Positions 22,745 through 33,000 of a stretch of 64,000 nucleotides of DNA are shown here, one piece after another (within the stretch, counting starts at the first letter, position 1; each line of letters opens with the position of its first letter). Position numbers and translations under genes: made by a program. The stretch lies in the NCBI RefSeq assembly GCF_041929205.1, contig NZ_JBHFNT010000218.1; one strand, written 5' to 3'. Below the pieces are notes generated by a model. It saw only the letters and a list, made by a program, of their open reading frames with translations, had not been told where the DNA came from and made no database searches. The DNA comes from Floridanema evergladense. Lineage in GTDB: Bacteria; Cyanobacteriota; Cyanobacteriia; Cyanobacteriales; Aerosakkonemataceae.

Positions 22745-22954
22745 CTAGGCATAAGTTGGTTCTTTAACTTCTACATAGCGAAACTCATCACCTTGATTTA
22801 ATTCATTAACTACTTTTAGGTATGATTCGATCGCATCTTTGATATTTTCCAATGCTTCTGCTTCTGTCTCACCTTGGGAACAACAACCGGGTAAATAAGG
22901 ACACCAAACGACGTATCCTTCATCAGTTTTTTTCAAGTTGACCTTATATCGCAT
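22745..22954 (-). CDS. HicB-like antitoxin
   Basis: 69 aa with the compact HicB partial RNase-H-like fold: MRYKVNLKKTDEGYVVWCPYLPGCCSQGETEAEALENIKDAIESYL split into strand, strand, helix. The family normally pairs with a HicA mRNA interferase; no HicA is next to it, the neighbour being the 97-aa antitoxin-like gene. Orphan HicB-like proteins are common in cyanobacteria. No DNA-binding C-terminal domain is present. Confidence 0.75.
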   Translation of the reverse strand: MRYKVNLKKTDEGYVVWCPYLPGCCSQGETEAEALENIKDAIESYLKVVNELNQGDEFRYVEVKEPTYA

Positions 22955-23084
22955 ATTCTTTGTCTCTTTTTGTTCCTTATATAATTCTAGAACGTCTGTC
23001 CCAAATATTTAAACCTACCTATCGATAGGTGATCGAATTCCCTACTTGGTTGTTAGATGCTTTTAGCTACTAATTCATAAACTT

Positions 23085-25436
23085 ATGCCACAATATTTCG
23101 GACAATTACCCGTAAATGAACAAGCTTGGTCATCTATTGGGGCGGTACAAACTGTTAAACGCGATGAACGTGGCGTTTTATGTGAGTGTGTTGGCGCAAC
23201 TGTGGCGATCGCTATCCTAGCACCTAACCTTGTCCGAGTTAAAATGTCACCAACTGGCGAATTTTTACCCCGTCGTTCTTGGGCAGTTACTAAAGATGAT
23301 AACGAATGGTCATCAGTTAATTTTGAAATCCGAGAAACACCTGAAAAAATCGAAATTGAAACCGCACAAATTCGAGTTTATATTCAACGCCAACCTTGTG
23401 CGATCGCTTGTTTTGATAAATATAATCGTCCCTTCGCCCAAGATACACAATTAAACATGGGTTGGCGCATGGGTAGCGTTGCAGCTTGGAAAAAAATTGA
23501 ACCTAACGAAAATTTTTATGGTTTTGGAGAACGCACAGGTTTACTTAATAAATTAAGTGAAATCAAAACTAATTGGACGGTTGATGCTTTAGATTACGGC
23601 ATTCTCACCGATGAAATGTATCAAGCAATTCCCTTTTTTATTTCCTTGCGCCCCCATGAACAGAAAACAGGGTTTGCTTATGGCATTTTCTTTAACACTA
23701 CTTTTTGGAGTCAATTTAATATTGGTGCCCAACAACCGGGAATTTTGCAAATGGGATCTCACGCCCCAGAGTTAGATTATTACATTATTTATGGCCCGGA
23801 AATTCCCGAAATTCTTCGCACTTATACCGAACTAACTGGACGAATGCCCTTGCCGCCAAAATGGTCTTTGGGATATCATCAATGTCGCTGGAGTTATGAA
23901 TCAGAAACAGTAGTTAGGGAGTTAGCAGAAGAATTTCGATCGCGCAAAATTCCCTGCGATGTCATCCATTTAGACATTGATTATATGCACGGTTATCGTG
24001 TATTTACTTGGAGTCCAAAACGTTTCCCCCAACCAGCAAAATTAATTCAATATTTAGCAAATAATGGTTTTAAAACTGTCACCATTATCGATCCGGGAGT
24101 CAAGTACGAACCAGAAGCAAATTACCGTGTTTTCGATCGAGGAATAGAACAAGATTGCTTTGTACGTAATGCTGATGGAAAATTATTTCATGGTTATGTT
24201 TGGCCCGATAAAGCAGTATTTCCTGATTTCCTAAATCCAAATGTGCAAAACTGGTGGGGAGACTTACAAAAATCTCTTACAGATATTGGGGTTGCTGGCA
24301 TTTGGAATGATATGAATGAACCTGCTTTGGACGATCGACCTTTCGGAGATCCAGGTAATAAAATTTGGTTCCCTTTAGATGCACCCCAAGGGCCAAAAAA
24401 TGAACGGGCAACTCACGCCGAAGTCCATAATTTATATGGATTTTCCATGTCTAAAGCTTGTTTTCAAGGGTTGAAAAAACATCGGGAAAAACGTTCTTTT
24501 GTGTTGACGCGATCGGGTTTTGCTGGCATTCAAAAATGGTCATCAGTTTGGATGGGTGATAATCAATCTTTGTGGGAACATTTAGAAATGTCCCTGCCAA
24601 TGCTTTGTAACATGGGATTATCAGGAGTCGCATTTGTTGGTTGCGATATTGGCGGTTTTGCTGGCAATGCAACGGCGGAAATGTTCGCCCGTTGGATGCA
24701 AGTAGGCATACTTTACCCATTAATGCGCGGACATTCTGCGTTAAGTACAGCACAACATGAACCTTGGGTTTTTGGGGAAAGAGTAGAAAAGATTTGCCGA
24801 GAATATATCGAGTTACGCTATCAGCTAATCCCTTACATTTACACACTTTTTTGGGAAGCTGCAACCACTGGCGCACCAATTTTAAGACCGCTACTTTATC
24901 ATTATCCAAATGACCAGAAAACTTATCATCTTTACGATCAAGTATTACTCGGTTCTCATATCTTAGCTGCACCAATTTATCGTCCGGGTGTGGAATGTCG
25001 ATCGGTCTACTTACCCGCAGGAATTTGGTATGATTGGTGGACGGGTGAAAAGTATCAAGGTGCAACCCATATTTTAGCAGATGCACCATTAGAAAAAATG
25101 CCACTTTTTGTGCGTGCAGGAGCAATAATTCCCCTGTCTCCCGTGATGCAATATGTGGGGGAAAGGGCGATCGATCCTTTAACTTTGCGAATTTACCCAG
25201 GTGCAAATAGCGAGTTAACTTTCTATGAAGATGACGGCGAAACTTTCGCTTACGAAAATGGCATTTATGCCACGACAAATTACAAATTTTACCATCAAGA
25301 ACAACAAATAATTGTAGAAATTGCCGCACGTCAAGGTGAATGGAAACCACCAAATCGAGAAGTAATTGTACAAGTTATTGGTGTTGGCAAACAACGCTTT
25401 CAAGACGATGGAACTCCCAAAAAATTAACCTTCTAG
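23085..25436 (+). CDS. alpha-glucosidase, glycoside hydrolase family 31
   Basis: 783 aa. N-terminal beta-sandwich (about 20-240), then the (beta/alpha)8 barrel: PPKWSLGYHQCRWSYES, IHLDIDYMHGYRVFTWSPKRFP, nucleophile region GIWNDMNEPA, acid/base region SVWMGDNQSLWEH, and GCDIGGFAGN. C-terminal beta domains end with YEDDGETFAYENG. It should hydrolyse alpha-glucosides such as maltose or glycogen-derived oligosaccharides; there is no signal peptide, so it is probably cytoplasmic. Stand-alone gene on the + strand. Confidence 0.93.
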   Translation: MPQYFGQLPVNEQAWSSIGAVQTVKRDERGVLCECVGATVAIAILAPNLVRVKMSPTGEFLPRRSWAVTKDDNEWSSVNFEIRETPEKIEIETAQIRVYIQRQPCAIACFDKYNRPFAQDTQLNMGWRMGSVAAWKKIEPNENFYGFGERTGLLNKLSEIKTNWTVDALDYGILTDEMYQAIPFFISLRPHEQKTGFAYGIFFNTTFWSQFNIGAQQPGILQMGSHAPELDYYIIYGPEIPEILRTYTELTGRMPLPPKWSLGYHQCRWSYESETVVRELAEEFRSRKIPCDVIHLDIDYMHGYRVFTWSPKRFPQPAKLIQYLANNGFKTVTIIDPGVKYEPEANYRVFDRGIEQDCFVRNADGKLFHGYVWPDKAVFPDFLNPNVQNWWGDLQKSLTDIGVAGIWNDMNEPALDDRPFGDPGNKIWFPLDAPQGPKNERATHAEVHNLYGFSMSKACFQGLKKHREKRSFVLTRSGFAGIQKWSSVWMGDNQSLWEHLEMSLPMLCNMGLSGVAFVGCDIGGFAGNATAEMFARWMQVGILYPLMRGHSALSTAQHEPWVFGERVEKICREYIELRYQLIPYIYTLFWEAATTGAPILRPLLYHYPNDQKTYHLYDQVLLGSHILAAPIYRPGVECRSVYLPAGIWYDWWTGEKYQGATHILADAPLEKMPLFVRAGAIIPLSPVMQYVGERAIDPLTLRIYPGANSELTFYEDDGETFAYENGIYATTNYKFYHQEQQIIVEIAARQGEWKPPNREVIVQVIGVGKQRFQDDGTPKKLTF

Positions 25437-25635
25437 TTCGTTATTCAAGATAATCCAGTAAAGTTTGTAGTAAAGATTTTAGTCTTCTCTTTGCCAGATA
25501 GTAAAGATTAAAATCCTCACAACGAACTAGCTTTGTACCTTTCCTTCTCTCCTCTTCCTTCGCGCTTTTTGCGTCCTTTGCGGTTCAATTATGTAAAATT
25601 TAAATTTGATTGAACAAACACTTGTAGAAACAGCC

Positions 25636-26637
25636 GTGAAAGCAGCATTAATGACAGCAGCAGGAGTTCCAGAAGTCCTGCAAATTCAGGAACTCCCAGA
25701 CCCTAAAATTGAAAAAGACACAGAAATCCTCGTCCGACTCTACGCCGCTGGAGTCAACCCCATTGACACCAAACTGCGGAAACGAGGAACCTTTTACCCA
25801 GACCAAATGCCTGCTATTTTGGGATGTGATGGTGCAGGAGTTGTTGAAGCAGTGGGTAGCGGTGTGCAAAAATTCCGGGTTGGCGATGAAGTATACTTTT
25901 GTTGTGGTGGACTAGGCACCAGACAAGGGAATTACGCCGAAAAAGTAGTTGTAGATGAAAAATTTGTGGCGTACAAACCGAAAAACCTGAGTTTTGCTGA
26001 AGCAGCAGCCGCACCTTTAGTGATTATTACAGCTTGGGAATCATTGTACGATCGCGCCCACCTAGAAGCCGGAAGAAAAGTTTTAATTCATGCAGGTGCG
26101 GGTGGAGTTGGGCACGTAGCCATCCAGCTGGCAAAATTACAAGGTGCAGAAGTTTGCACCACCGTTAGTAACCAAGAAAAAGCTGATTTTGTTCGTCAGC
26201 TAGGTGTAGATGAAATTATTTTCTACAAACAAACCGATTTTGTCCAAGCCGCATTAGATTGGACAGATGGAGAAGGAGTAGACTTAGCCTTTGATACAGT
26301 TGGTGGCGAAACCTTCTTTAAAACCGTTTCCGCAGTAAAAGTTTACGGAGATCTTGTCAGTATTTTAGAACCCGATGTGACGCAGGGGAATTTAAAAACT
26401 GCCAGATTACGGAATTTGCGAATTAGCTTAGAATTAATGCTGACACCGATGCTGCAAGGCTTAGTGGAAGATCAGCGACATCAAGCCAAAATTTTAACAG
26501 AATCAGCCCGTTTAATAGAGCAACGTCAGCTAAAAATTCATGTAAGTCAAACCTTTCCTTTAGCCGAAGCTGCTGCTGCTCATCGCTTGTTAGAATCCGG
26601 CTCAGTTACAGGTAAATTAGTACTATCGATCGATTAA
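25636..26637 (+). CDS. zinc-independent NADPH:quinone reductase / MDR-family oxidoreductase
   Basis: About 333 aa from GTG 25636 (MKAALMTAAGVPEVLQI), the usual start of the family; an upstream TTG (25606) would add ten atypical residues. GroES-like N-domain with AGVNPIDTKLRKRG, GCDGAGVVEAVG, then a Rossmann fold with HAGAGGVGHVAIQLAKLQGAEV for NADPH. No zinc-ligand cysteine set is seen, so a quinone or enone reductase is more likely than an alcohol dehydrogenase. Confidence 0.88.
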   Translation: MKAALMTAAGVPEVLQIQELPDPKIEKDTEILVRLYAAGVNPIDTKLRKRGTFYPDQMPAILGCDGAGVVEAVGSGVQKFRVGDEVYFCCGGLGTRQGNYAEKVVVDEKFVAYKPKNLSFAEAAAAPLVIITAWESLYDRAHLEAGRKVLIHAGAGGVGHVAIQLAKLQGAEVCTTVSNQEKADFVRQLGVDEIIFYKQTDFVQAALDWTDGEGVDLAFDTVGGETFFKTVSAVKVYGDLVSILEPDVTQGNLKTARLRNLRISLELMLTPMLQGLVEDQRHQAKILTESARLIEQRQLKIHVSQTFPLAEAAAAHRLLESGSVTGKLVLSID

Positions 26638-26641
26638 GTAC

Positions 26642-26700
26642 GTTGTTGCGCTTTAGCGCTCTTATTGCCACTCTGGGTAAGAGCGCTAAAGCGCAACAAC
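26642..26700. terminator. 23-bp perfect inverted repeat between convergent genes
   Basis: Arms 26642-26664 and 26678-26700 are perfectly complementary (core GCGCTTTAGCGCTC), with a 13-nt loop. It separates the oxidoreductase (+) from ilvN (-), so a bidirectional terminator is likely despite the lack of T runs. Confidence 0.55.
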
Positions 26701-26712
26701 TTACGCAGATTA

Positions 26713-27234
26713 TTAAACTAGTTTTGCTTCCAAAGACTTGAGGAACTCGGTATTAACGCCAGATTCACGAGTCAGAGAAATTTTACCAGTGCGGGCAATT
26801 TCGCGAATTCCGAATTTTTGGAGTACTTGGACGATCGCCACCATTTTACCAGGATCGCCCACCACTTCAATAGTTAACGAATCTTCCGACACATCCACAA
26901 CTCGCGCCCGGAAAATTTGCGCCAACTCAAGCACTTCCGAACGAGTACTAGCAGTAGCATTCACCTTTATCAACATCAATTCTCGCTCAACGCAAGGAAT
27001 CTCAGTCACATCCTGAACTTTCAGGACATTGATTAACTTGTAAAGTTGCTTAGTTAGCTGCTCGATTACTCTGTCATCCCCCGGTACTACCATCGTAATC
27101 CGAGAAATGCCCATTTGTTCCGCAGGCCCCACAGCCAGACTTTCAATATTAAAACCCCGACGAGCAAATAAACCTGCAATCCGAGATAATACCCCAGCTT
27201 CATCTTCAACTAAAACAGAAAGTGTGTGTTTCAT
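26713..27234 (-). CDS. ilvN: acetolactate synthase small (regulatory) subunit
   Basis: About 173 aa from MKHTLSVLVEDEAGVLSRIAGLFARRGFNIESLAVG, the ACT domain start of IlvN/IlvH. The C-terminal half (IFRARVVDVSEDSLTIEVVGDPGKM... LQKFGIREIARTGKISLTRE) is the second regulatory domain. It binds valine and activates the large subunit in branched-chain amino-acid synthesis; the large subunit gene is not in the window. Four extra residues upstream (MLVI) are possible. Confidence 0.95.
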   Translation of the reverse strand: MKHTLSVLVEDEAGVLSRIAGLFARRGFNIESLAVGPAEQMGISRITMVVPGDDRVIEQLTKQLYKLINVLKVQDVTEIPCVERELMLIKVNATASTRSEVLELAQIFRARVVDVSEDSLTIEVVGDPGKMVAIVQVLQKFGIREIARTGKISLTRESGVNTEFLKSLEAKLV

Positions 27235-27539
27235 TATCACTAACAAATCCTTCAGTGCAGACAGCTTTTGCTGCGGACAGCACGATGCACTTCTAGTAAC
27301 ACCGACCTTTCTGCTGACCCAAACATTGCAAAAGCAGCTTTAGTAATAATTACTATATTACTGGCATTGTTGGGCTAAAAAATTACTTAAGCATCTTTTA
27401 TTGATTCTGCCAGCTACCAACCCAAGCGAGCAGAGGAAAGAAAAATATTTATAAATCCTTCTGGCGATTCATGTTGCAAAATGACAAAAATTGTTTAATT
27501 TAGTATTGTTCATGTTAGCTGCTATTAGAGGAAAATCCA

Positions 27540-27866
27540 ATGGGTTGGTTACAGCGACTATTTGGAATGGAAAAACCTGCTGATGCTCAGACAAACCCAG
27601 CACCGACTGAGGGTAACATTGACCCAGAGCGAGTAGGATTGAATGGTGAGTATGATGAGAGCGGTTTAGCCAAAAGAGTTGCCCTAGCTTTCGATGAAGA
27701 TCCTAGCTTAGGTGATATCGAAACTCTTTGGGTAGCTCAAACTGGTGGTACTGTAGTTTTGAAAGGAAAAGTTCCCAGTCAAAACATTTTAAACAAAGCG
27801 GTGTCGATCGCTGGTGGAATTAGTGGTGCCACTTCTGTAGACACCGATCAAGTTGAGGTTGATTAA
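27540..27866 (+). CDS. BON domain protein
   Basis: 108 aa. Acidic, no signal peptide. Residues about 40-108 form a BON domain: LAKRVALAFDEDPSLGDIETLWVAQTGGTVVLKGKVPSQNILNKAVSIAGGISGATSVDTDQVEV, with the typical VVLKGKV strand. BON domains associate with phospholipids. AGAGGAAAATCC precedes the ATG. Role unknown; similar short BON proteins are widespread in cyanobacteria. Confidence 0.85.
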   Translation: MGWLQRLFGMEKPADAQTNPAPTEGNIDPERVGLNGEYDESGLAKRVALAFDEDPSLGDIETLWVAQTGGTVVLKGKVPSQNILNKAVSIAGGISGATSVDTDQVEVD

Positions 27867-27905
27867 GCATTTTTCAGTTCTTTCTAGTCAAAGATGATCT
27901 AATGC

Positions 27906-28865
27906 CTAAGAGCGTTTAACCACTAGTTGCTGAGGTGTCGCTGGAAATTGATTAGTGGCTGTCTGCCATGAATCAATCCAGTTTAGGATAATTTGGTTAA
28001 CCTGCTCTGGGCATTCATCATGGGGGCAATGTCCGGCATTTTCGATTTCAATTACCTGTAAATTGGGATTATATTTAATGAATTGCTGGGCTAATTTTTT
28101 GGGAACCATCTTGTCTTGTGCGCCCCACAATAACAACAGGGGAACATTTAAACCGGGAAGCAAGGATTTGACACTGGGGTTAAATCCCGAAGTGGTCATA
28201 GCTTTGAGGATAGCGCAAAAAGCTTGTACTGAACCTCGGTCTTGGGCTGGCCCGGTGAGAATGTCTACTAGTTCATCGGTGACAGCTTCCGGGTTAGAAT
28301 ATGCTAGTCCCGCCCAACTTTTGACTCGTTGGGGATGTCTGACCCAATAAAATAAAGTTTTCAGGAGTAATGGGGACAATACGAGGTTTTTGATGGTGGC
28401 GACTAGCGATCGCAATTGCTGCGGAATCATCTCCTCTTCCAAAGAAGGATCTGGTAAACTCATCATTACCACCCCAGCCACCATCTGTGGATATGTAGCG
28501 GCTGCTGTCAAAGCTACCAAAGAACCGATCGAATTACCCACTAAAACCACAGGCTGACGGATAAAAGTTTGCCAAAAATCATAAACTTGCTCCACCCAAA
28601 GCCTCACATTGTAGCGTGCCGAAGCCTTTTCCGAAGCCCCAAAACCCAACATATCCAGAGCATAAACCGGATGTACCTGACTAAACACATCCAAATTTTG
28701 CCGCCAATGTCCGATCGAAGTTCCAAAACCATGCAACAAAATTAATGGTGTAGCATTAGCCGCAGACTGAGGAGAACGAATATAAGTGTACCGAGTTTGC
28801 CAACCCCGCCAAACCCAATCTCTCTGAGAGCCAATTCGTTGCTGCCAATGCAGGGAACTTCTCAC
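27906..28865 (-). CDS. alpha/beta fold hydrolase
   Basis: 319 aa, GTG start. Oxyanion loop LILLHGFGTSIGHWRQNL, nucleophile elbow VLVGNSIGSLVAL, Asp strand LLLLWGAQDKMVP, catalytic His in NAGHCPHDE. The lid region is helical. Similar to the cyanobacterial/plastid hydrolases related to haloalkane dehalogenase and MenH; the substrate cannot be told. The Ser in GNSIG is present, so an active enzyme is expected. Transcribed away from infC across a CCCCAGT repeat tract. Confidence 0.87.
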   Translation of the reverse strand: MRSSLHWQQRIGSQRDWVWRGWQTRYTYIRSPQSAANATPLILLHGFGTSIGHWRQNLDVFSQVHPVYALDMLGFGASEKASARYNVRLWVEQVYDFWQTFIRQPVVLVGNSIGSLVALTAAATYPQMVAGVVMMSLPDPSLEEEMIPQQLRSLVATIKNLVLSPLLLKTLFYWVRHPQRVKSWAGLAYSNPEAVTDELVDILTGPAQDRGSVQAFCAILKAMTTSGFNPSVKSLLPGLNVPLLLLWGAQDKMVPKKLAQQFIKYNPNLQVIEIENAGHCPHDECPEQVNQIILNWIDSWQTATNQFPATPQQLVVKRS

Positions 28866-28942
28866 ATTAACCTCTGCTTTAAAAATATTTACAAAACCTA
28901 CCTTCGACTCTCATTGTAGTCTTTGTTTCGCGCAATAGCTGG

Positions 28943-29000
28943 CCCCAATCCCCAGTCCCCAGTCCCCAGTCCCCAGTCCCCAGTCCCCAGTCCCCAGTCC
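28943..29000. repeat. CCCCAGT heptamer tandem repeat
   Basis: About eight perfect 7-bp units. Similar short runs lie near 29750, 45470, 53140 and 53228. Classical cyanobacterial STRR between the hydrolase and infC. Confidence 0.9.
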
Positions 29001-29212
29001 CAGCCTTCGATAGAGACAAAACAGGCAAATGGAAAATAAAATTAAGAATGAGCCGAAAAAAACTAAGCTGAGTAGAATCGAAAGACAAGCTGGTAGATAA
29101 TTGTGGCGGTTTCCTGCTTTGACTTTAAAGTTCACGTTGATGTTGTCTGTAATGCCCATAACTGCCGCTTGTAGGCTCAATTGAGTTGTTAATTAACTTT
29201 ATACCCAACTAA

Positions 29213-29746
29213 ATGACAGTAATAGAAACAAAACGCACAAATAATCAACCTCAAATCAACGAACGGATTAGATTTCCCAAAATTCGAGTAATCGACACCG
29301 ATGGTTCTCAACTAGGGATCATAACTCCTAGAGAAGCTATGGCGATCGCCAACGAAAAAGAACTAGACCTAGTTTTAGTCAGTGATAAAGCCGACCCCCC
29401 AGTTTGCCGCATCATGGACTATGGCAAATTCAAGTTCGAGCAAGAGAAAAAAGCGCGAGAAGCCCGGAAAAAGCAGCACACAGCTGAAGTCAAAGAAGTA
29501 AAAATGCACTACAACATTGACGACCATGACTACAAAGTGAGAATAGCTCACGCCAAGCGCTTTTTAACCGAAGGAAACAAAGTCAAAGCTACCGTAATGT
29601 TTCGGGGTCGAGAAATTCAGCACAGCAACTTAGCAGAAGAATTACTCAACCGCATGGCATCAGATTTGCAGGAACTAGGAGAAGTGCAGCAAGCGCCCAA
29701 AAAAGAAGGACGCAACATGATGTTACTGTTAGCACCGAAAAAGTAG
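29213..29746 (+). CDS. infC: translation initiation factor IF-3
   Basis: 177 aa. N-domain INERIRFPKIRVIDTDGSQLGIITPREAMAIANEKELDLVLV, linker KFKFEQEKKAREARKKQ, C-domain VKEVKMHYNIDDHDYKVRIAHAKRFLTEGNKVKATVMFRGREIQH. Prevents premature subunit joining and checks initiator tRNA on the 30S subunit. ATG start rather than the AUU used in E. coli. No ribosomal-protein genes (rpmI/rplT) follow. Confidence 0.97.
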   Translation: MTVIETKRTNNQPQINERIRFPKIRVIDTDGSQLGIITPREAMAIANEKELDLVLVSDKADPPVCRIMDYGKFKFEQEKKAREARKKQHTAEVKEVKMHYNIDDHDYKVRIAHAKRFLTEGNKVKATVMFRGREIQHSNLAEELLNRMASDLQELGEVQQAPKKEGRNMMLLLAPKK

Positions 29747-30099
29747 AGACTGGGGACTGGGGACTAGGGACTGGGAGAGTTTTGCGTTTTAAGTTGGAGA
29801 GTCGGAGGAGTTTCAAGTTAGGTACTTTTCTTGCTCCCCTGCCCCTCTGTCCCTCTGCCCCTCTGCTCTCCATCTCCCTTGCCTTCCTTTGTGATACTCT
29901 CTTATTATCGTGGTGCAACGATCGGCAAAACTTGTCACACTAGACATTGCCGAGAAATTTTGCCATGAGTATCAGCAATATAATTAATTGTTGATGGTTC
30001 ATTGTTCATTAATCTGGTAAAAAATGATGATGAACTGTGAATCTTTTATTACAGTGTGGCTAAAATTAGCAGGTGTGCAGTATCGATTCGGAGATTCAG

Positions 30100-33000
30100 A
30101 TGACGCTGAAAAATCCGTTGTTTAATGGACGTGGATGGTGGCGGATATTGCTACAAGGGCTGAATCTTCGTGCTGAAGAAAGCGAACGAACCCTGTTGAT
30201 GTTTGCTGTTTACACTACGACTTCAGTGGGTCTTTTGTGGTTGGAAGCGACAACGGTAGCTCTGTTCTTAGAACAGTATGGCTCGGATAAGTTGCCTTGG
30301 ATTTACATAGCTAGCGCTGTCATGGGTTCAGGTTTAGGAATTCTTTCTACCTGGATGCAAAGGGTTTTACCACTGCGGCGATTTGTGGTTTTAATTGGTT
30401 TAATTTCAGCTATTCCTTTGTTACTGTTTCGGTTAGGTTTAGAGGTTGGTTCTTTAGGTTGGCTGACAATATTTGTATTACCTCTGTGGGTAGATGGTGG
30501 TTACTCTCTTAATCATTTAACTACTTCACTAACGGCTAATCAATTATTTAATATTCGCGAAATTAAACGCACCTTTCCTTTAATTAGTAGTGGGGTTTTA
30601 GTCGCAGATGTATTAAGCGGTTTTTCTTTACCTCTGTTACTGAGATTAGTAGGTTTAAATAATGTCATTCTGGTATCAGCAGGAATGTTGGTGCTGGGTG
30701 CGGGAATATTATTTTATTTGAGTCAACGTTATAAACAAGCTTTCCCTGATGCTCCATATCGAGATTTGCAGGACGAGCAATCAGAGTATACTAACCGACG
30801 GTTGAAAGGGCCATTACAAGAATACGCGATTTATTTATTTGGATTTTTTATAATTTCGCAAATCCTCCTGTTGTTAATTGATTTTCAATATTTAACGCAG
30901 TTGGAATTAAAGTTTGATGTCAAACAAATTGCGAGTTTTTTGGGTTTATTTAGTGGGATTGTAGGGATTTTTGAATTAATTACTCAATGGTTTATTTCCA
31001 GCCGAGTTATTGAACGGATGGGGGTATTTCTGACTGCTATGTTGCCTGGAGCGGTGTTGAGTACGTTGGGTTTATTGCCGCTGATAGGATTGTTACCGTT
31101 ATTTATTGGTTTAATTGTTTTAAAGTTCTCTGATGAGTTGTTGCGTTACACTTTTGTTGCAAGTACATCTTCGGTTTTATTTCAACCAATCCCTGATAAT
31201 TTACGAGGAAATGTTGAAACAAAGGCACGCGGTATTGCTGAACCTGTGGCAACTGGGTTAACAGGAATTGGGATTTTATCAGTAATTTGGGTGTTGAATT
31301 GGGTTAGTCACAACAGTTCCCGATTAGATAAAGTAAATCTGCTAAGTTGGTTGATTGTTTTAGGAATTGTGTTAATTTCTTTGGTTTGGTTGCTGACAGT
31401 TTGGCTGTTACGATCGCGCTACCTAGACCTACTAGTTCTCAGCGCCCAAAGAGGACAATTAAGCGGAGTCGGAGAAGTCGATTTACGCATCCTTAAACGA
31501 GCAGTAGTCGAAGCTTTAGAAGGTACAAATAGCTCGGAAGCAGATAAACGTTCCTGTATCGAATTACTAACTCAAATTGACCCGCAAAATGTGGGAGATG
31601 TATTAGCACCATTACTAAAAGTTTTACCTCCAGCTTTGCAATACCAAAGTCTGGAAAGTATGCTAATTGCTCCTAACACTAGTTATTTACCTTACGTTAA
31701 AGCTCTGATTGATGAAGAAAGAGAAGATGTTAGGGGTCAGGTGTTAGGGGGTAGGGAAGAAGAGAATTCCCCCAACCCCCAACCCCCAACCCCTAAAAAT
31801 CTTCAGCCGGAAGTGTTGGCATTGGCGTTGCGCTATATCTGGTTAACTGAACCTAACCCAGATTTACGAGCATTAAAACCTTATCTTGAGCCAGAGGTTA
31901 ACCCGGTAGTGCGGGGAACAGCTGCGGCTTTGTTGCTGAGATTGGGAAATACGGTGCAAAAGGCTGAGGCGACTTCGGCTTTAAGACGAATGCTGACTCA
32001 CCCTGATGAAGAAGAACGGGTGATGGGGTGTCGGGCGCTGGGAGATGCGTTATATTTACAAGCGCTACGGGTGAATATTCCCGGTTTGTTACAGGATAAA
32101 TCTTTGCGGGTAAGGCGGGCTTTACTTGAAGCGATCGCAGCTACCCATTTAGAAGAATACTATCCTGCCCTGCTCCGGGGATTGGAACATAAAGCCACCA
32201 GAGAAGCAGCAATTCGCGCTTTGGAAAGGTTGGAAAATGAAGCAATTCCAATGGTGCTAAGTTTAGCAACCAATATCCAAAAACCAGATTTAATCAGAAG
32301 GTACGCCTGGGATGTCTTGGGAAGAATTGGAACTAAAGAAGCGCAAAATGTGTTAGTGGCTAATTTGATGACTGCTTGGGGAAATACACGCCGCCATATT
32401 CTGCAAATTTTGCTGAAATTACCCCAAGAGGCGGGAATTGATGCTGTTCTCGATCGCTTAGGTCGCAGTGGTGTAGAAACATTAATCGGTCAAGAATTAA
32501 TGTTTATAGGTCAACTTTATGCAGCGATGGTAGACCTGAAAGCAGCAAATTTGGAAATTCCAGAAATAGATTTAATTTTTAAAGCATTTCAAGGCGATCT
32601 AACAGATGCGGCTGAACGGTGTTTTCTGTTAATGAAGTTTCTTTATTCGCCAGATACTATCCAAGCAGCAGCATTTAATTTACGATCGGGTTCCATATCA
32701 GACATGGCAAGGGGGTTAGAAATATTAGACCAAACAGTTGATATCTTCAGTAAACGAGAATTACTGACCGTTTTAGAAAGACATTCAGAAGAAGAAAAAT
32801 TGCGGAATCTGGCAGGTATAATAGCTTATCAGCCATTGGAAGCCCGCGATCGCATTCGGCGATTGCTATCTTTAAGGCGCTTTTTATCAGATTGGTCTTT
32901 AGCTTGTTGTTTCCATTTAGCTGCTGCGATGCGTTGGAATCTTACAGCTGAACCAACTTTAGCTTGTCTGCGTCATCCCACTGGTTTTGTGCGAGAAGCG

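Noticed and set aside
24451..25353. 300-aa minus-strand frame inside the GH31 gene
   Set aside because: Shadow frame; the + strand shows all GH31 catalytic motifs.
28943..29000. CCCCAGT tandem array considered as a CRISPR
   Set aside because: Period is 7 bp with no spacers; it is an STRR. No CRISPR array or cas gene seen in the window.
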